A stretch of DNA of 5,746 nucleotides from Acidobacteriota bacterium (GCA_017860085.1 JAFNAJ010000185.1:1-5746), one strand, 5' to 3'. Shown: positions 1-5,746, counted from the first letter of the stretch. A program made the numbers and translations. The notes: a model not told the origin generated them from the sequence alone.

Positions 1-48
1 TCGCCGGGACGATCGGCCGACCAGAAGGCCGGCCGCCACGGAGCTCAC

Positions 49-72
49 GCCGCCGGCTGGGAGGCCGGCGGC
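49..72 (-). terminator. Hairpin at the end of ptsI
   Basis: GCCGCCGGC (49-57) and GCCGGCGGC (64-72) are perfect 9-bp inverted arms around a 6-base loop. The arm at 72 reaches the last base of the ptsI TAG. No T-run follows on the minus strand. It may end the manA-nitroreductase-ptsI transcript or protect its 3' end. Positions 1-48 hold no gene I can support. Confidence 0.4.
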
Positions 73-1775
73 TACGCGTCTGCGGCGGCGACGAGCGCCC
101 GGACCTCCTCTGCTGAGCCTGCGGTGAGCGCGCGAGTGACGAGCACCTCGGCGTCAGTCAGGCGCCACCTCCGCACGCAGGCCTTGACGCCTGGGATGGC
201 CGGGGCGCTGACGCTCAGCCCTCCCACGCCGAGACCAATCAACAGCGGAATGGCCTGCGGATCGGCGGCCATGCCACCGCAGACGCTCACCCACTTGCCA
301 TGTCCGCGCGCGGCCTTCACCGTGGTGGCGACGAGCTGCAGCACCGCAGGATCGAGTTCGTCCACCTGTGAAGCCAGCTGCGGGTGATCGCGATCCGTCG
401 CAAGCGTGTACTGGGCGAGGTCATTGGTGCCGAGCGAGAAGAAGTCCACTTCGGTCGCGAAGCGCTCGGCGTTGAGGGCCGTGGCGGGCACCTCCACCAG
501 GACCCCGACTGGCACGGGCGGCGAGCCGAGCTGCAGGCGTTCGCGCTCGAGCGCCTGGCGCGCCACCCGCCACTGCGCGAGGCCGGTGATCATGGGGAAC
601 ATGACCATCACCTGCCCGTGACGCGCGGCGCGGACGATCGCACGCAGCTGGGCCCGCAGCAAGGTGGGGCGCGCCAGCTGCGCCCTGATTCCCCGCTCCC
701 CGAGAGACGGGTTGTGCTCCTTGGGGAGGTGCAGGAAGGGCAGCGCCTTGTCACCGCCGGCGTCGAGCGTCCTGATGATGAGCGGCCGGCCGGGGCCGAG
801 TCGCGCCGCGATTGCCGTGTAGACGTCAGCCTGCTCGTCCTCCGACGGCGCCTGGTCGCGATCGAGGAAGAGAAACTCCGTCCTCAACAATCCGACGCCC
901 TCGCCGCCAAGGGCCAGAACCTGCTCGGCATCCGCCAGCGAGCCGATGTTGCCAACCACGGCGATGGAGTGCCCGTCAACGGTGGAGGCCGGCTGGTGGG
1001 CCACCGCGCGTTCGGCTGCGCGGCGCCGTTCGCCGCGCGCCAGCCGCTCGGCGACCGACGCCAACTCCTCGGGCGAGGGGACGAGGCGCAGCACGCCTTC
1101 ATTGCCGTCGAGCACCGCGGGTGTGCCGTCTGGAACGTCGAGCGCCGCTGGATCAATCGCAGCCACTGCCGGGATGTCGAGCGATCGCGCGAGGATGGCC
1201 ACGTGCGAGGTGGCACCCCCGCCGGCCGTGCAGAAGCCGACCACGGTCGACCGATCCAGACCGGCCGTTTCCGACGGGGTGAGATCTTCGGCCACCAGGA
1301 TTGTCCCGGGCGCGTAGTGCCGCTCTGCGCCCTTCGTGCCCACGATGGCGCGCAGCACGCGTCGGCCCACGTCGCGAACGTCGCTGGCGCGCGCCGCCAG
1401 CAACTTGTCATCGAGGTTCGCCAGGCGCTTGGCCTGGGTCTCAATCGCCAGGTGCCACGCAAAGGCCGCGCTGCCGCCACGATCGATCGCGGTCGCGCAG
1501 GTCGCCAGCAGATCGGGGTCGCCAAGCAGGGCTTCGTGCGCCGCGAAGATCGCGGCCCGGGTGGCGTCGGCCGTCTGGGCGAGCCGCTCCTGCAGGCTAC
1601 GCAACTCGGTGCGCGCCTGCTCGAGCGCGCACTCGAGACGCAGCCGCTCGGCGTTCGGCGAGTCGTGATCCTCAGGGATCTCGATGGGATCGTGACGCAG
1701 CTGGACGATGGCACCGACGACGAGGCCCGGAGCGGCGGGCACACCGACCAGCGTGCGAGCGACCCCGGTGCTCAT
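72..1775 (-). CDS. ptsI: PTS enzyme I (phosphoenolpyruvate-protein phosphotransferase)
   Basis: This is cytoplasmic enzyme I, which autophosphorylates from PEP and passes the phosphate to HPr, the first step of the sugar phosphotransferase system. The 567 residues match the usual length of about 575, with no N-terminal GAF domain, so it is ptsI-type rather than the nitrogen-PTS ptsP type. Domains in order are an N-terminal HPr-binding/helical region (about 1-145), the phosphohistidine swivel domain (about 150-230) and the PEP-binding TIM barrel (about 265-545). The phospho-acceptor is His191 in GGGATSHVAILARS. PEP-site residues corresponding to the E. coli set are present: Arg298 (LLRTEFLF), Arg335 (IRTLDAGGDK), Glu428 (VEVPA), Asn451/Asp452 (SLGTNDLAQYTLA), Arg462 and Cys499 (VSVCGGMA). 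The protein therefore looks catalytically complete. The ATG overlaps the stop of the upstream nitroreductase gene (ATGA), and no strong Shine-Dalgarno is seen, so translational coupling is likely. The stop is TAG. No HPr or EII gene is nearby, so its partners must be encoded elsewhere. Confidence 0.96.
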   Translation of the reverse strand: MSTGVARTLVGVPAAPGLVVGAIVQLRHDPIEIPEDHDSPNAERLRLECALEQARTELRSLQERLAQTADATRAAIFAAHEALLGDPDLLATCATAIDRGGSAAFAWHLAIETQAKRLANLDDKLLAARASDVRDVGRRVLRAIVGTKGAERHYAPGTILVAEDLTPSETAGLDRSTVVGFCTAGGGATSHVAILARSLDIPAVAAIDPAALDVPDGTPAVLDGNEGVLRLVPSPEELASVAERLARGERRRAAERAVAHQPASTVDGHSIAVVGNIGSLADAEQVLALGGEGVGLLRTEFLFLDRDQAPSEDEQADVYTAIAARLGPGRPLIIRTLDAGGDKALPFLHLPKEHNPSLGERGIRAQLARPTLLRAQLRAIVRAARHGQVMVMFPMITGLAQWRVARQALERERLQLGSPPVPVGVLVEVPATALNAERFATEVDFFSLGTNDLAQYTLATDRDHPQLASQVDELDPAVLQLVATTVKAARGHGKWVSVCGGMAADPQAIPLLIGLGVGGLSVSAPAIPGVKACVRRWRLTDAEVLVTRALTAGSAEEVRALVAAADA

Positions 1776-2269
1776 TTCCCGAATCGCTCCCAGCGCAGGA
1801 CGTCCGCCAGAGCGCGCTTGTCGGGAGCCGGCGACTCGGCGGCGTAGCCCACCGTGACGAGCGCCAGCAAACGGGCATCAGGCGGCCCGCCCAGCAGTTC
1901 CCTGATAGTCTCGGTGTACGGAAGTTGGTAGCCGGCCACCCAGCAGGCTCCAAGACCATGTGCGTGCGCGGCAAGCAGGAGGTTCTCGATGGCCGCGCTG
2001 CCGTCCTCCACCCAGAACTCGCTGCCCGCGCAGAACACGGCGACGCACACGGGCGCCTGCGCGAGAAACGGCGCGTGCTCGACGATCGCGGCCAGGCGCT
2101 GGCGCGTGGCCTGCTCCCGTATCGCGATGAAGGTCCAGGGCTGGCGATTCATGGCGGTCGGGGCCAGCCGCGCGCAGTCCACGATGTCTTCGAGGATGTC
2201 CTGTGCAACCGGCGTCTCGGCGTAAGCTCGAATGCTCCGTCTCGTCTTGAGGCACGTAATGGCGTCCAT
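1772..2269 (-). CDS. Small nitroreductase-family FMN oxidoreductase
   Basis: This encodes a 165-residue protein of the nitroreductase superfamily: FMN-dependent, usually homodimeric enzymes that use NAD(P)H for two-electron reduction of nitro compounds, quinones or other acceptors. Visible family marks are the N-terminal TRRSIRAY (residues 9-16, FMN phosphate contacts), APTAMNRQPW (36-45), the helix EDGSAAIENLLLAAHAHGLG (88-107) with ACWV after it, and the C-terminal LVTVGYAAESPAPDKR (137-152). I chose the ATG at 2269 over a GTG 18 bases upstream because GGAGGA lies 8 bases before it, and because family members begin just before the RRSIR motif. It follows manA by 41 bp and overlaps ptsI by four bases (ATGA), so it is probably the middle gene of an operon. 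The substrate cannot be told from sequence, and nothing here links it biochemically to sugar phosphorylation. Family assignment is strong and function is open. Confidence 0.93.
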   Translation of the reverse strand: MDAITCLKTRRSIRAYAETPVAQDILEDIVDCARLAPTAMNRQPWTFIAIREQATRQRLAAIVEHAPFLAQAPVCVAVFCAGSEFWVEDGSAAIENLLLAAHAHGLGACWVAGYQLPYTETIRELLGGPPDARLLALVTVGYAAESPAPDKRALADVLRWERFGK

Positions 2270-2277
2270 CGGATCAG

Positions 2278-2283
2278 TCCTCC
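2278..2283 (-). promoter_or_regulatory. Ribosome binding site of the nitroreductase gene
   Basis: GGAGGA on the minus strand lies 8 bases before the ATG at 2269. It decides the start: the upstream in-frame GTG at 2287 would place this motif inside the coding region and has no site of its own. Confidence 0.75.
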
Positions 2284-2310
2284 GCACCAGCTAGCGTCGT
2301 GAAAGTTGAC

Positions 2311-3618
2311 TCAGGGCGTCTCTCGCCGAGCGGGCACGGAGGCCTTGAACATGACGACCTCGGTGCTGCTCTCGACCGCATACACGGCACCGTTCGGGAT
2401 GATGACGCTGGTGCCACGCTCGAGCGGCAGGGAGTGCTCGGCCACGTGCACCCGACCCGATCCTTCCACGACGAGCAGGGTATCGGCCCCGCGAACCGGG
2501 CCGGCATGGTGGGGCCGATCCGCCGCGACGGACACGCGACTCAGCTGGAACTCGTCGACCGGGGGACGAAACGCCTGCTCGGTGGTGGACAGCCGAATTG
2601 GTGCCACGAAGGCCGGTGGGGCACTCTCGACCGCGACGACCCGCAAGAGCTCCGTCACGTCCACGTGTTTGGGCGTCAGCCCTCCACGGAGCACGTTGTC
2701 CGAGTTGGCCATGAGCTCGATGGCGACGCCCTCAAGATAGGCGTGCAGGACGCCCGCCCCGATGAAGGTCGCCTGCCCAGGCTCGAGACGAACGAGGTTC
2801 ATCAGGTAGATCGACACGATGCCTCGATCGAGGCGACCGCCCGGCAGCGGGAACTGCTCGAGGGCACGCGCGGCCCAGAACTCCGCCGTCGACCGGTGGA
2901 GGTGGCCGGCGCGGTAGCGTGGGGTCAACCGAGCGGCAAGAGGCGCGAGGATCGCATCCACCGCGTCCTGCGGGAGCGTCATCACGTGCTCGTACAGCCG
3001 CCGCAGCCGGTTGGCGTCGCTCACGCCGTCGGTCGAGCGCAGCCGAGCGGCCAGCGCGAAGAACTCGTCCGTCGCCTCGAGCGCGGCCTGCACCGCGTCG
3101 AGCGGCCGGAAGCCGTGCAACATCCAGAACTCGGTGAGCGCCACCTGCATCTCGGGCTTGTGCCGGCGATCGCGATAGCTGCGATCTGGCGCGTCGGCGG
3201 CCAACCCGCGTCGGCTGTCCCGCTCGAAGCCGTCCACGGCCTGCGCGGCGGTCGGATGCGCCTGGATCGACAACATGCGCGCGACGTCGAGCACCTTGAG
3301 CAGGTAGGGCAGGGTTCCATCGAAGCGTGCCGAGACTTCGGGTCCGAGGAACGTGTCAGGCGACGCCTCGATGAGCTGGTCGAGACCCACGACGACGTCG
3401 CCGACGCGGGCCGCGGCAGGAGCCAGTGGGTGAGCGCCGAGCCAGAGCTCGGCGGCCGGCTGTCCGGGCGAGGGCTCAACACCTGTGAGCTGCGGGATGA
3501 AGTGCGTGCCTCCCCAGGCGTAACGTTGAACCGCGCCCTCGAGGCAGATGGGTCTGGGGCGTCGCGCAAGGTCGGTGGCCGCACGAGCGGCCAGCGCGGC
3601 GTCCCTGGTCGGGGCCAT
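2311..3618 (-). CDS. manA: Mannose-6-phosphate isomerase, class I (zinc-dependent)
   Basis: This cytoplasmic enzyme interconverts mannose-6-phosphate and fructose-6-phosphate, feeding mannose into glycolysis or supplying precursor for GDP-mannose. The 435-residue protein carries the type I signatures throughout: QRYAWGGTHFIPQL (31-44), AELWLGAHP (56-64), LPYLLKVLDVARMLSIQAHP (103-122), HKPEMQVALTEFWMLHGFRP (153-172) and GAGVLHAYLEGVAIELMANS (287-306), followed by DNVLRGGLTPKHVD (307-320). By alignment with the E. coli motifs, the zinc ligands are Gln119, His121, Glu156 and His292, and the catalytic arginine is Arg311. A small cupin-like segment closes the protein (about 375-425). About 25 residues precede the QRYAWG block, more than in E. 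coli ManA. A GTG at 3639 would add seven more residues. Neither start has a clear Shine-Dalgarno, and I prefer the ATG. It is the first gene of the leftward operon. Confidence 0.96.
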   Translation of the reverse strand: MAPTRDAALAARAATDLARRPRPICLEGAVQRYAWGGTHFIPQLTGVEPSPGQPAAELWLGAHPLAPAAARVGDVVVGLDQLIEASPDTFLGPEVSARFDGTLPYLLKVLDVARMLSIQAHPTAAQAVDGFERDSRRGLAADAPDRSYRDRRHKPEMQVALTEFWMLHGFRPLDAVQAALEATDEFFALAARLRSTDGVSDANRLRRLYEHVMTLPQDAVDAILAPLAARLTPRYRAGHLHRSTAEFWAARALEQFPLPGGRLDRGIVSIYLMNLVRLEPGQATFIGAGVLHAYLEGVAIELMANSDNVLRGGLTPKHVDVTELLRVVAVESAPPAFVAPIRLSTTEQAFRPPVDEFQLSRVSVAADRPHHAGPVRGADTLLVVEGSGRVHVAEHSLPLERGTSVIIPNGAVYAVESSTEVVMFKASVPARRETP

Positions 3619-3650
3619 CACAAACCGGCACGGTATCACAACCGGCTTGT
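3617..3650. repeat. Spaced direct/inverted repeat in the divergent promoter region
   Basis: ATCACAAACCGGC (3617-3629) recurs as ATCACAACCGGC (3635-3646), 18 bp apart start to start, differing by a single A. The same segment contains an imperfect inverted repeat, ACAAACCGG (3620-3628) against CCGGCTTGT (3642-3650), with one mismatch. It lies between manA and the rightward redox genes and overlaps the manA start codon. Such an arrangement could be a transcription factor operator. A small tandem duplication without function is the alternative. Confidence 0.45.
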
Positions 3651-3677
3651 GCTCAGGGCGGCCGGGGCTGATAGGAT
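3647..3677 (+). promoter_or_regulatory. Possible sigma70-like promoter for the redox gene pair
   Basis: A TTGTGC hexamer (3647-3652) and TAGGAT (3672-3677) are separated by 19 bp, upstream of the start at 3694. The -10 matches consensus at four of six bases and the spacer is long. Transcription from here would give a very short leader for the ATG at 3694. The -35 overlaps the right arm of the repeat, so a repressor bound there could block it. This is a weak prediction from sequence alone. Confidence 0.2.
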
Positions 3678-3693
3678 AGGTGGTCTCACCATC

Positions 3694-4590
3694 ATGTTGT
3701 CCGAGGCGATGAGGAGGTCGAGGCCAACCGCGCGGCGTGCCACGTTCGGGACGGTGTTGGCGGCCTGCGTCTTTGGGGCCGTGTCGGCGTCAGCGCAAGG
3801 TCGCTTGCCGCGACAGGCATCGGCTCCCCACGTCGAGGTCGGGCTCATCACGTCGCAGGCGACGCTCACCGCGGGGCGCGACGCGTGGCTGGGCGTGCGG
3901 TTCCAGCTCGAGCCGGAGTGGCACATCTACTGGGTCAACCCGGGCGATTCAGGCGGTCCGCCCACGGTGCTGTGGGAGGTGCCCCCCGGGGTGACCGTCG
4001 GCGATTTCGAGTGGCCGGCCCCGCAGCGCATCCCGCTTGGCCCGCTCGTCAACTACGGATACACCGGCGACGTGGTGCTGCCGTTTCCAGTGAGGGCCAC
4101 GGCCGCGGCGGCCGGCCAGCCCGTGACGCTCACGGCGTCCCTGCGCTGGTTGGTGTGCCACGACGTGTGCGTGCCCGGACGCGCGCGCCTCGCCCTCACG
4201 CTCCCAGTGACGGAGGCCGACCGCGGCCAGGTCGATGCCTGGAACCGGGCGGTCGTCGAAGCCCGGGGACGTGTGCCAAAGCCGGCGCCGTCGACCTGGA
4301 AGACCACCGCACGGTCAGCCGGCGACACCTTTACTGTGGTCGTGACCCTGGACCGCGCGGCGCCGTCGAGTGCCGTCTTCTTCCCGCTCGAGGTGAGCCA
4401 GGTCAACGAGTCGGCGCCCCAGCAGGTCGAAGCGTCGGGCCGCCAGTTGCGGCTCACCCTGCGCAAGTCGGACCAGCTCAGCGCCCTGCCGCGCCTTCTG
4501 AAGGGTGTGCTCGCCTTGCCGGACGGCCGTGCCTTCGTGATCCAATCGCCGGTCAGCGTGGCCGCAAGCAGCGCGCCCGGTGTTCGCTGA
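3694..4590 (+). CDS. Exported stand-alone DsbD N-terminal-domain protein
   Basis: The 298-residue product resembles only the periplasmic N-terminal domain of DsbD/ScsB thiol:disulfide interchange proteins (PF11412-type). In those proteins this domain takes electrons from the membrane part and hands them to periplasmic partners. Family marks are EPEWHIYWVNPGDSGGPP (73-90), the PLGPLVNYGYTGDVVLP block (114-130) and WLVCHDVCVPG (152-162). Cys155 and Cys159 form a CxxxC pair, the likely redox centre, and are the only cysteines in the mature chain if it is cleaved at the AxA site. The N-terminus has an Arg-rich n-region, a hydrophobic stretch (about 16-30) and a signal peptidase I-like site after SASA (Ala34). 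LAAC at 22-25 also fits a lipobox, so it could be a lipoprotein. There is no membrane or thioredoxin domain. Upstream, AGGTGG lies about 10 bases before the ATG. A second ATG at 3709 is possible but badly spaced from any Shine-Dalgarno. A redoxin gene follows after 26 bp. Confidence 0.88.
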   Translation: MLSEAMRRSRPTARRATFGTVLAACVFGAVSASAQGRLPRQASAPHVEVGLITSQATLTAGRDAWLGVRFQLEPEWHIYWVNPGDSGGPPTVLWEVPPGVTVGDFEWPAPQRIPLGPLVNYGYTGDVVLPFPVRATAAAAGQPVTLTASLRWLVCHDVCVPGRARLALTLPVTEADRGQVDAWNRAVVEARGRVPKPAPSTWKTTARSAGDTFTVVVTLDRAAPSSAVFFPLEVSQVNESAPQQVEASGRQLRLTLRKSDQLSALPRLLKGVLALPDGRAFVIQSPVSVAASSAPGVR

Positions 4591-4604
4591 ACAGATTCGA
4601 CAAG

Positions 4605-4609
4605 AGGAG
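4605..4609 (+). promoter_or_regulatory. Ribosome binding site of the redoxin gene
   Basis: AGGAG lies 7 bases before the ATG at 4617. It fixes the start inside a longer open frame that runs back to about 3885. The residues after this ATG form a signal peptide, which supports the choice. Confidence 0.8.
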
Positions 4610-4616
4610 TCCATTC

Positions 4617-5231
4617 ATGAAGCGCATGCGCATCGTCACCATCGCGGGTCTCGCCGCAATCGTCGGAATGACTGCCCTGCAGGCGGGCAAGGTTGGAGAG
4701 CCGGCACCGGCCTTTGCCTCCAAGGACACGAAGGGGATCGAGCACGAGCTCGGCGACTTCAAGGGCAAGTGGGTCGTGCTCGAATGGCACAACAACGGCT
4801 GCCCATACGTCAAGAAGCAGTACGACAGTGGCAACATGCAGAAACTCCAGAAGGAGTGGACAGCACGGGGCGTGGTGTGGCTCACCGTGATTTCGTCGGC
4901 CCCAGGGAAGCAGGGCTACGTGACGGCCTCGGAGGCCGATGCGTACGTCAAGGACAAGGGGGCCGCACCGACCGCGGTCCTGCTGGACCCCGCGGGGACG
5001 ATGGGCATGGCGTACGAGGCGAAGACGACGCCGCATATGTACGTGATCGACCCCTCGGGTAAGCTGCTGTACAACGGCGCCATCGACGACAAGCCAACCA
5101 CCGACCTGAACGACGTGCCCGGCGCCAGGAACTACCTGTCGCAGGCACTCACCGAAGCGATGGCCGGCAAGTCGGTGAGCATGCCGACGACGAAGCCCTA
5201 CGGCTGCTCCGTCAAGTACCCGACCAGCTGA
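4617..5231 (+). CDS. Exported redoxin (thioredoxin-fold, peroxiredoxin-like) protein
   Basis: This 204-residue secreted protein has the thioredoxin/AhpC-TSA fold and probably acts in thiol-disulfide or peroxide chemistry in the periplasm. The start MKRMR, a hydrophobic core and ALQA (cleavage after about Ala23) form a Sec signal peptide. The mature part begins with GKVGEPAPAFASKDTKG, typical of redoxins. The active-site region is EWHNNGCPYVKKQY, with one cysteine (Cys62) where classical thioredoxins have CxxC. TTPHMYVIDPSGKLLYNG (from 137) carries the usual cis-proline (Pro139) before the fourth strand. The only other cysteine is Cys197 in YGCSVKY near the C-terminus, a candidate resolving cysteine. 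This resembles the PRX_like1 group of peroxiredoxin-like proteins, whose function I do not know to be settled. It is 26 bp downstream of the DsbD_N-like gene, so the two are probably co-transcribed and may be redox partners. The fold is clear and the exact reaction is not. Confidence 0.92.
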   Translation: MKRMRIVTIAGLAAIVGMTALQAGKVGEPAPAFASKDTKGIEHELGDFKGKWVVLEWHNNGCPYVKKQYDSGNMQKLQKEWTARGVVWLTVISSAPGKQGYVTASEADAYVKDKGAAPTAVLLDPAGTMGMAYEAKTTPHMYVIDPSGKLLYNGAIDDKPTTDLNDVPGARNYLSQALTEAMAGKSVSMPTTKPYGCSVKYPTS

Positions 5232-5248
5232 GCCTCGCAGTTCAACCG

Positions 5249-5279
5249 GGCCGGGCCGCGCGTCGATCGCGGCCTGGCC
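5249..5279 (+). terminator. GC-rich hairpin after the redoxin gene
   Basis: A 12-bp stem (5249-5260 with 5268-5279, including one G-U pair in RNA) closes a 7-base loop, 18 bp after the redoxin stop. There is no T-run after it, so it is not a classic intrinsic terminator. It could still end or stabilise the redox-pair transcript. Confidence 0.45.
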
Positions 5280-5305
5280 GAGCCGCTGGCTCCTGCAGTT
5301 GCGCC

Positions 5306-5323
5306 GCCCGCGTCACGGCGGGC
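5306..5323 (+). repeat. Small hairpin just before the SnoaL-like gene
   Basis: GCCCGC and GCGGGC form a perfect 6-bp stem around a 6-base loop, ending 5 bases before AGGAGG of the next gene. It may be a leader structure, or chance in GC-rich DNA. Confidence 0.25.
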
Positions 5324-5328
5324 TGTCG

Positions 5329-5334
5329 AGGAGG
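5329..5334 (+). promoter_or_regulatory. Consensus ribosome binding site of the SnoaL-like gene
   Basis: A perfect AGGAGG lies 5 bases before the GTG at 5340. It selects this GTG over an in-frame ATG at 5364, which has no site. Confidence 0.8.
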
Positions 5335-5339
5335 TTGCC

Positions 5340-5746
5340 GTGCCCACTGACGACCTGCGCGTTATGCTTGAGCGTCGGCTCGAGGCCTTCAACGCTCACG
5401 ACGCCGCCATCCTCGCCGCGGCGCACGCCGAAGACGGCGTGCTCTGGAGCCCGATGTTCGGACGCAAGGACGGGCGGGCGGCGATCGAGACCTCGTACCG
5501 GTCGTTGTTCAGCGTCTTTCCCAACTTACACCTGGATGTCGACGCGCCGATCGTGGACGGCGCCAGGGTCGCCCAGTATTTCGTGCTCAGGGCCACGCAT
5601 CACGGGGAGTTCATGGGCCTTGCGGGCACGGGGCGCGCCTTCGAAGTGCAGGGCGTCTTCCTCCTGCGGCTCCGGGGCGGAGCCATCGCCGAGGAACGTC
5701 GCATCTACGACTTCACGGGTCTGCTGACCCAGATCGGCGTTCTCCG
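5340..5746 (+). CDS. SnoaL/NTF2-like protein, partial (3' end outside the window)
   Basis: An open frame of 135 codons starts at GTG behind AGGAGG and runs off the window without a stop. The translation begins VPTDDLRVMLERRLEAFNAH and has the SnoaL-like layout. It has an N-terminal helix with an FNAHD turn (18-22), SPMFGRKDGRAAIE (37-50), then SLFSVFPNLHLDVD (55-68). The paired strands HHGEFMGLAGTGRAFEV (87-103) and GVFLLRLRGGAIAEERRIYD (105-124) end in FTGLLTQIGVL. Such proteins are small cone-shaped alpha+beta barrels. Some are polyketide cyclases or isomerases, and many are uncharacterised ester cyclase-like proteins. The active site cannot be assigned here. Related proteins usually stop shortly after the GLLxQLG motif, so probably only a few to some tens of residues are missing. 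It follows the redoxin gene by 108 bp with a hairpin between, so it is probably a separate unit. Confidence 0.85.
   Translation, partial: MPTDDLRVMLERRLEAFNAHDAAILAAAHAEDGVLWSPMFGRKDGRAAIETSYRSLFSVFPNLHLDVDAPIVDGARVAQYFVLRATHHGEFMGLAGTGRAFEVQGVFLLRLRGGAIAEERRIYDFTGLLTQIGVL

Noticed and set aside
1..48. Possible start of a further minus-strand gene (GTG at 48) reading off the window
   Set aside because: Only about 16 codons are visible, there is no Shine-Dalgarno, and the segment is full of GGCC palindromes. Too little to support a gene.
384..1847. Long plus-strand open frame (487 codons) opposite ptsI
   Set aside because: It is antisense to a gene with complete enzyme I motifs. The translation is Arg/Gly/Gln/His-rich without a recognisable domain or good start. 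Open antisense frames are expected in GC-rich coding DNA.
2299..3693. Plus-strand open frame continuing upstream of the DsbD_N-like gene, opposite manA
   Set aside because: It is the in-frame readthrough region before the real start at 3694. It opposes a fully conserved manA, has no domain, and the signal peptide marks the true N-terminus at 3694.
3885..4616. In-frame upstream extension of the redoxin gene
   Set aside because: It overlaps the DsbD_N-like gene in another frame. The Shine-Dalgarno at 4605 and the signal peptide at 4617 set the start.
4053..5036. Minus-strand open frame of 327 codons opposite the redox pair
   Set aside because: Its composition is that of a shadow frame, it has no recognisable motif, and it lies opposite two well-supported genes.
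5299..5727. Plus-strand open frame of 142 codons overlapping the SnoaL-like gene
   Set aside because: It is out of frame with the SnoaL-like protein and is Arg/Ser/Pro-rich without motifs. The frame from 5340 has both the family pattern and a perfect ribosome binding site.
1..5746. CRISPR array, tRNA, rRNA, insertion sequence or phage features
   Set aside because: No regularly spaced repeats, tRNA-like cloverleaf, transposase motif or terminal inverted repeats were seen on reading both strands.

Overview
This is a GC-rich, densely coded bacterial window with six protein-coding genes, one of them cut by the window end. I see no RNA gene, CRISPR array or mobile element. Two secreted thiol-redox proteins with Sec-type signal peptides suggest a Gram-negative, periplasm-bearing cell. 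The GC-rich style, and a stand-alone DsbD N-terminal domain protein next to a redoxin ending in GCSVKY, remind me of Acidobacteriota (Vicinamibacteria-like). That taxonomic guess is inference from gene content, not proof.

Left half (about 72-3618, minus strand): three co-directional genes, transcribed right to left. They are a type I mannose-6-phosphate isomerase (manA), a small FMN nitroreductase-family protein, and enzyme I of the PEP:sugar phosphotransferase system (ptsI). The manA-nitroreductase gap is 41 bp. The nitroreductase stop and the ptsI start share an ATGA overlap, so the three look like one operon. ManA converts mannose-6-P to fructose-6-P, and enzyme I passes phosphate from PEP to HPr, so the two could meet in PTS-dependent mannose use. 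No HPr, EIIA or permease gene lies in the window, so that link is inferred. A perfect 9-bp hairpin sits at the ptsI stop codon.

Divergent spacer (3619-3693): 75 bp between manA and the rightward genes. It contains a spaced direct repeat, ATCACAA(A)CCGGC, which also forms an imperfect inverted repeat and could be an operator.

Right half (3694-5231, plus strand): a two-gene exported thiol-redox unit. The first gene encodes a protein resembling only the periplasmic N-terminal domain of DsbD/ScsB, with a CxxxC pair and no membrane or thioredoxin domain. After 26 bp and a good Shine-Dalgarno comes a secreted redoxin of the peroxiredoxin-like type, with one cysteine at the active-site position and one near the C-terminus. 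The two probably work together in envelope thiol-disulfide exchange or peroxide handling. A 12-bp GC hairpin follows.

Right end (5340-5746): a SnoaL/NTF2-like protein with a GTG start behind a perfect AGGAGG, truncated by the window edge.

The window reads mostly as ordinary chromosome. The least ordinary parts are the DsbD_N/redoxin pair lacking its membrane electron carrier, the coupling of enzyme I to a nitroreductase, and the repeat in the divergent promoter region.
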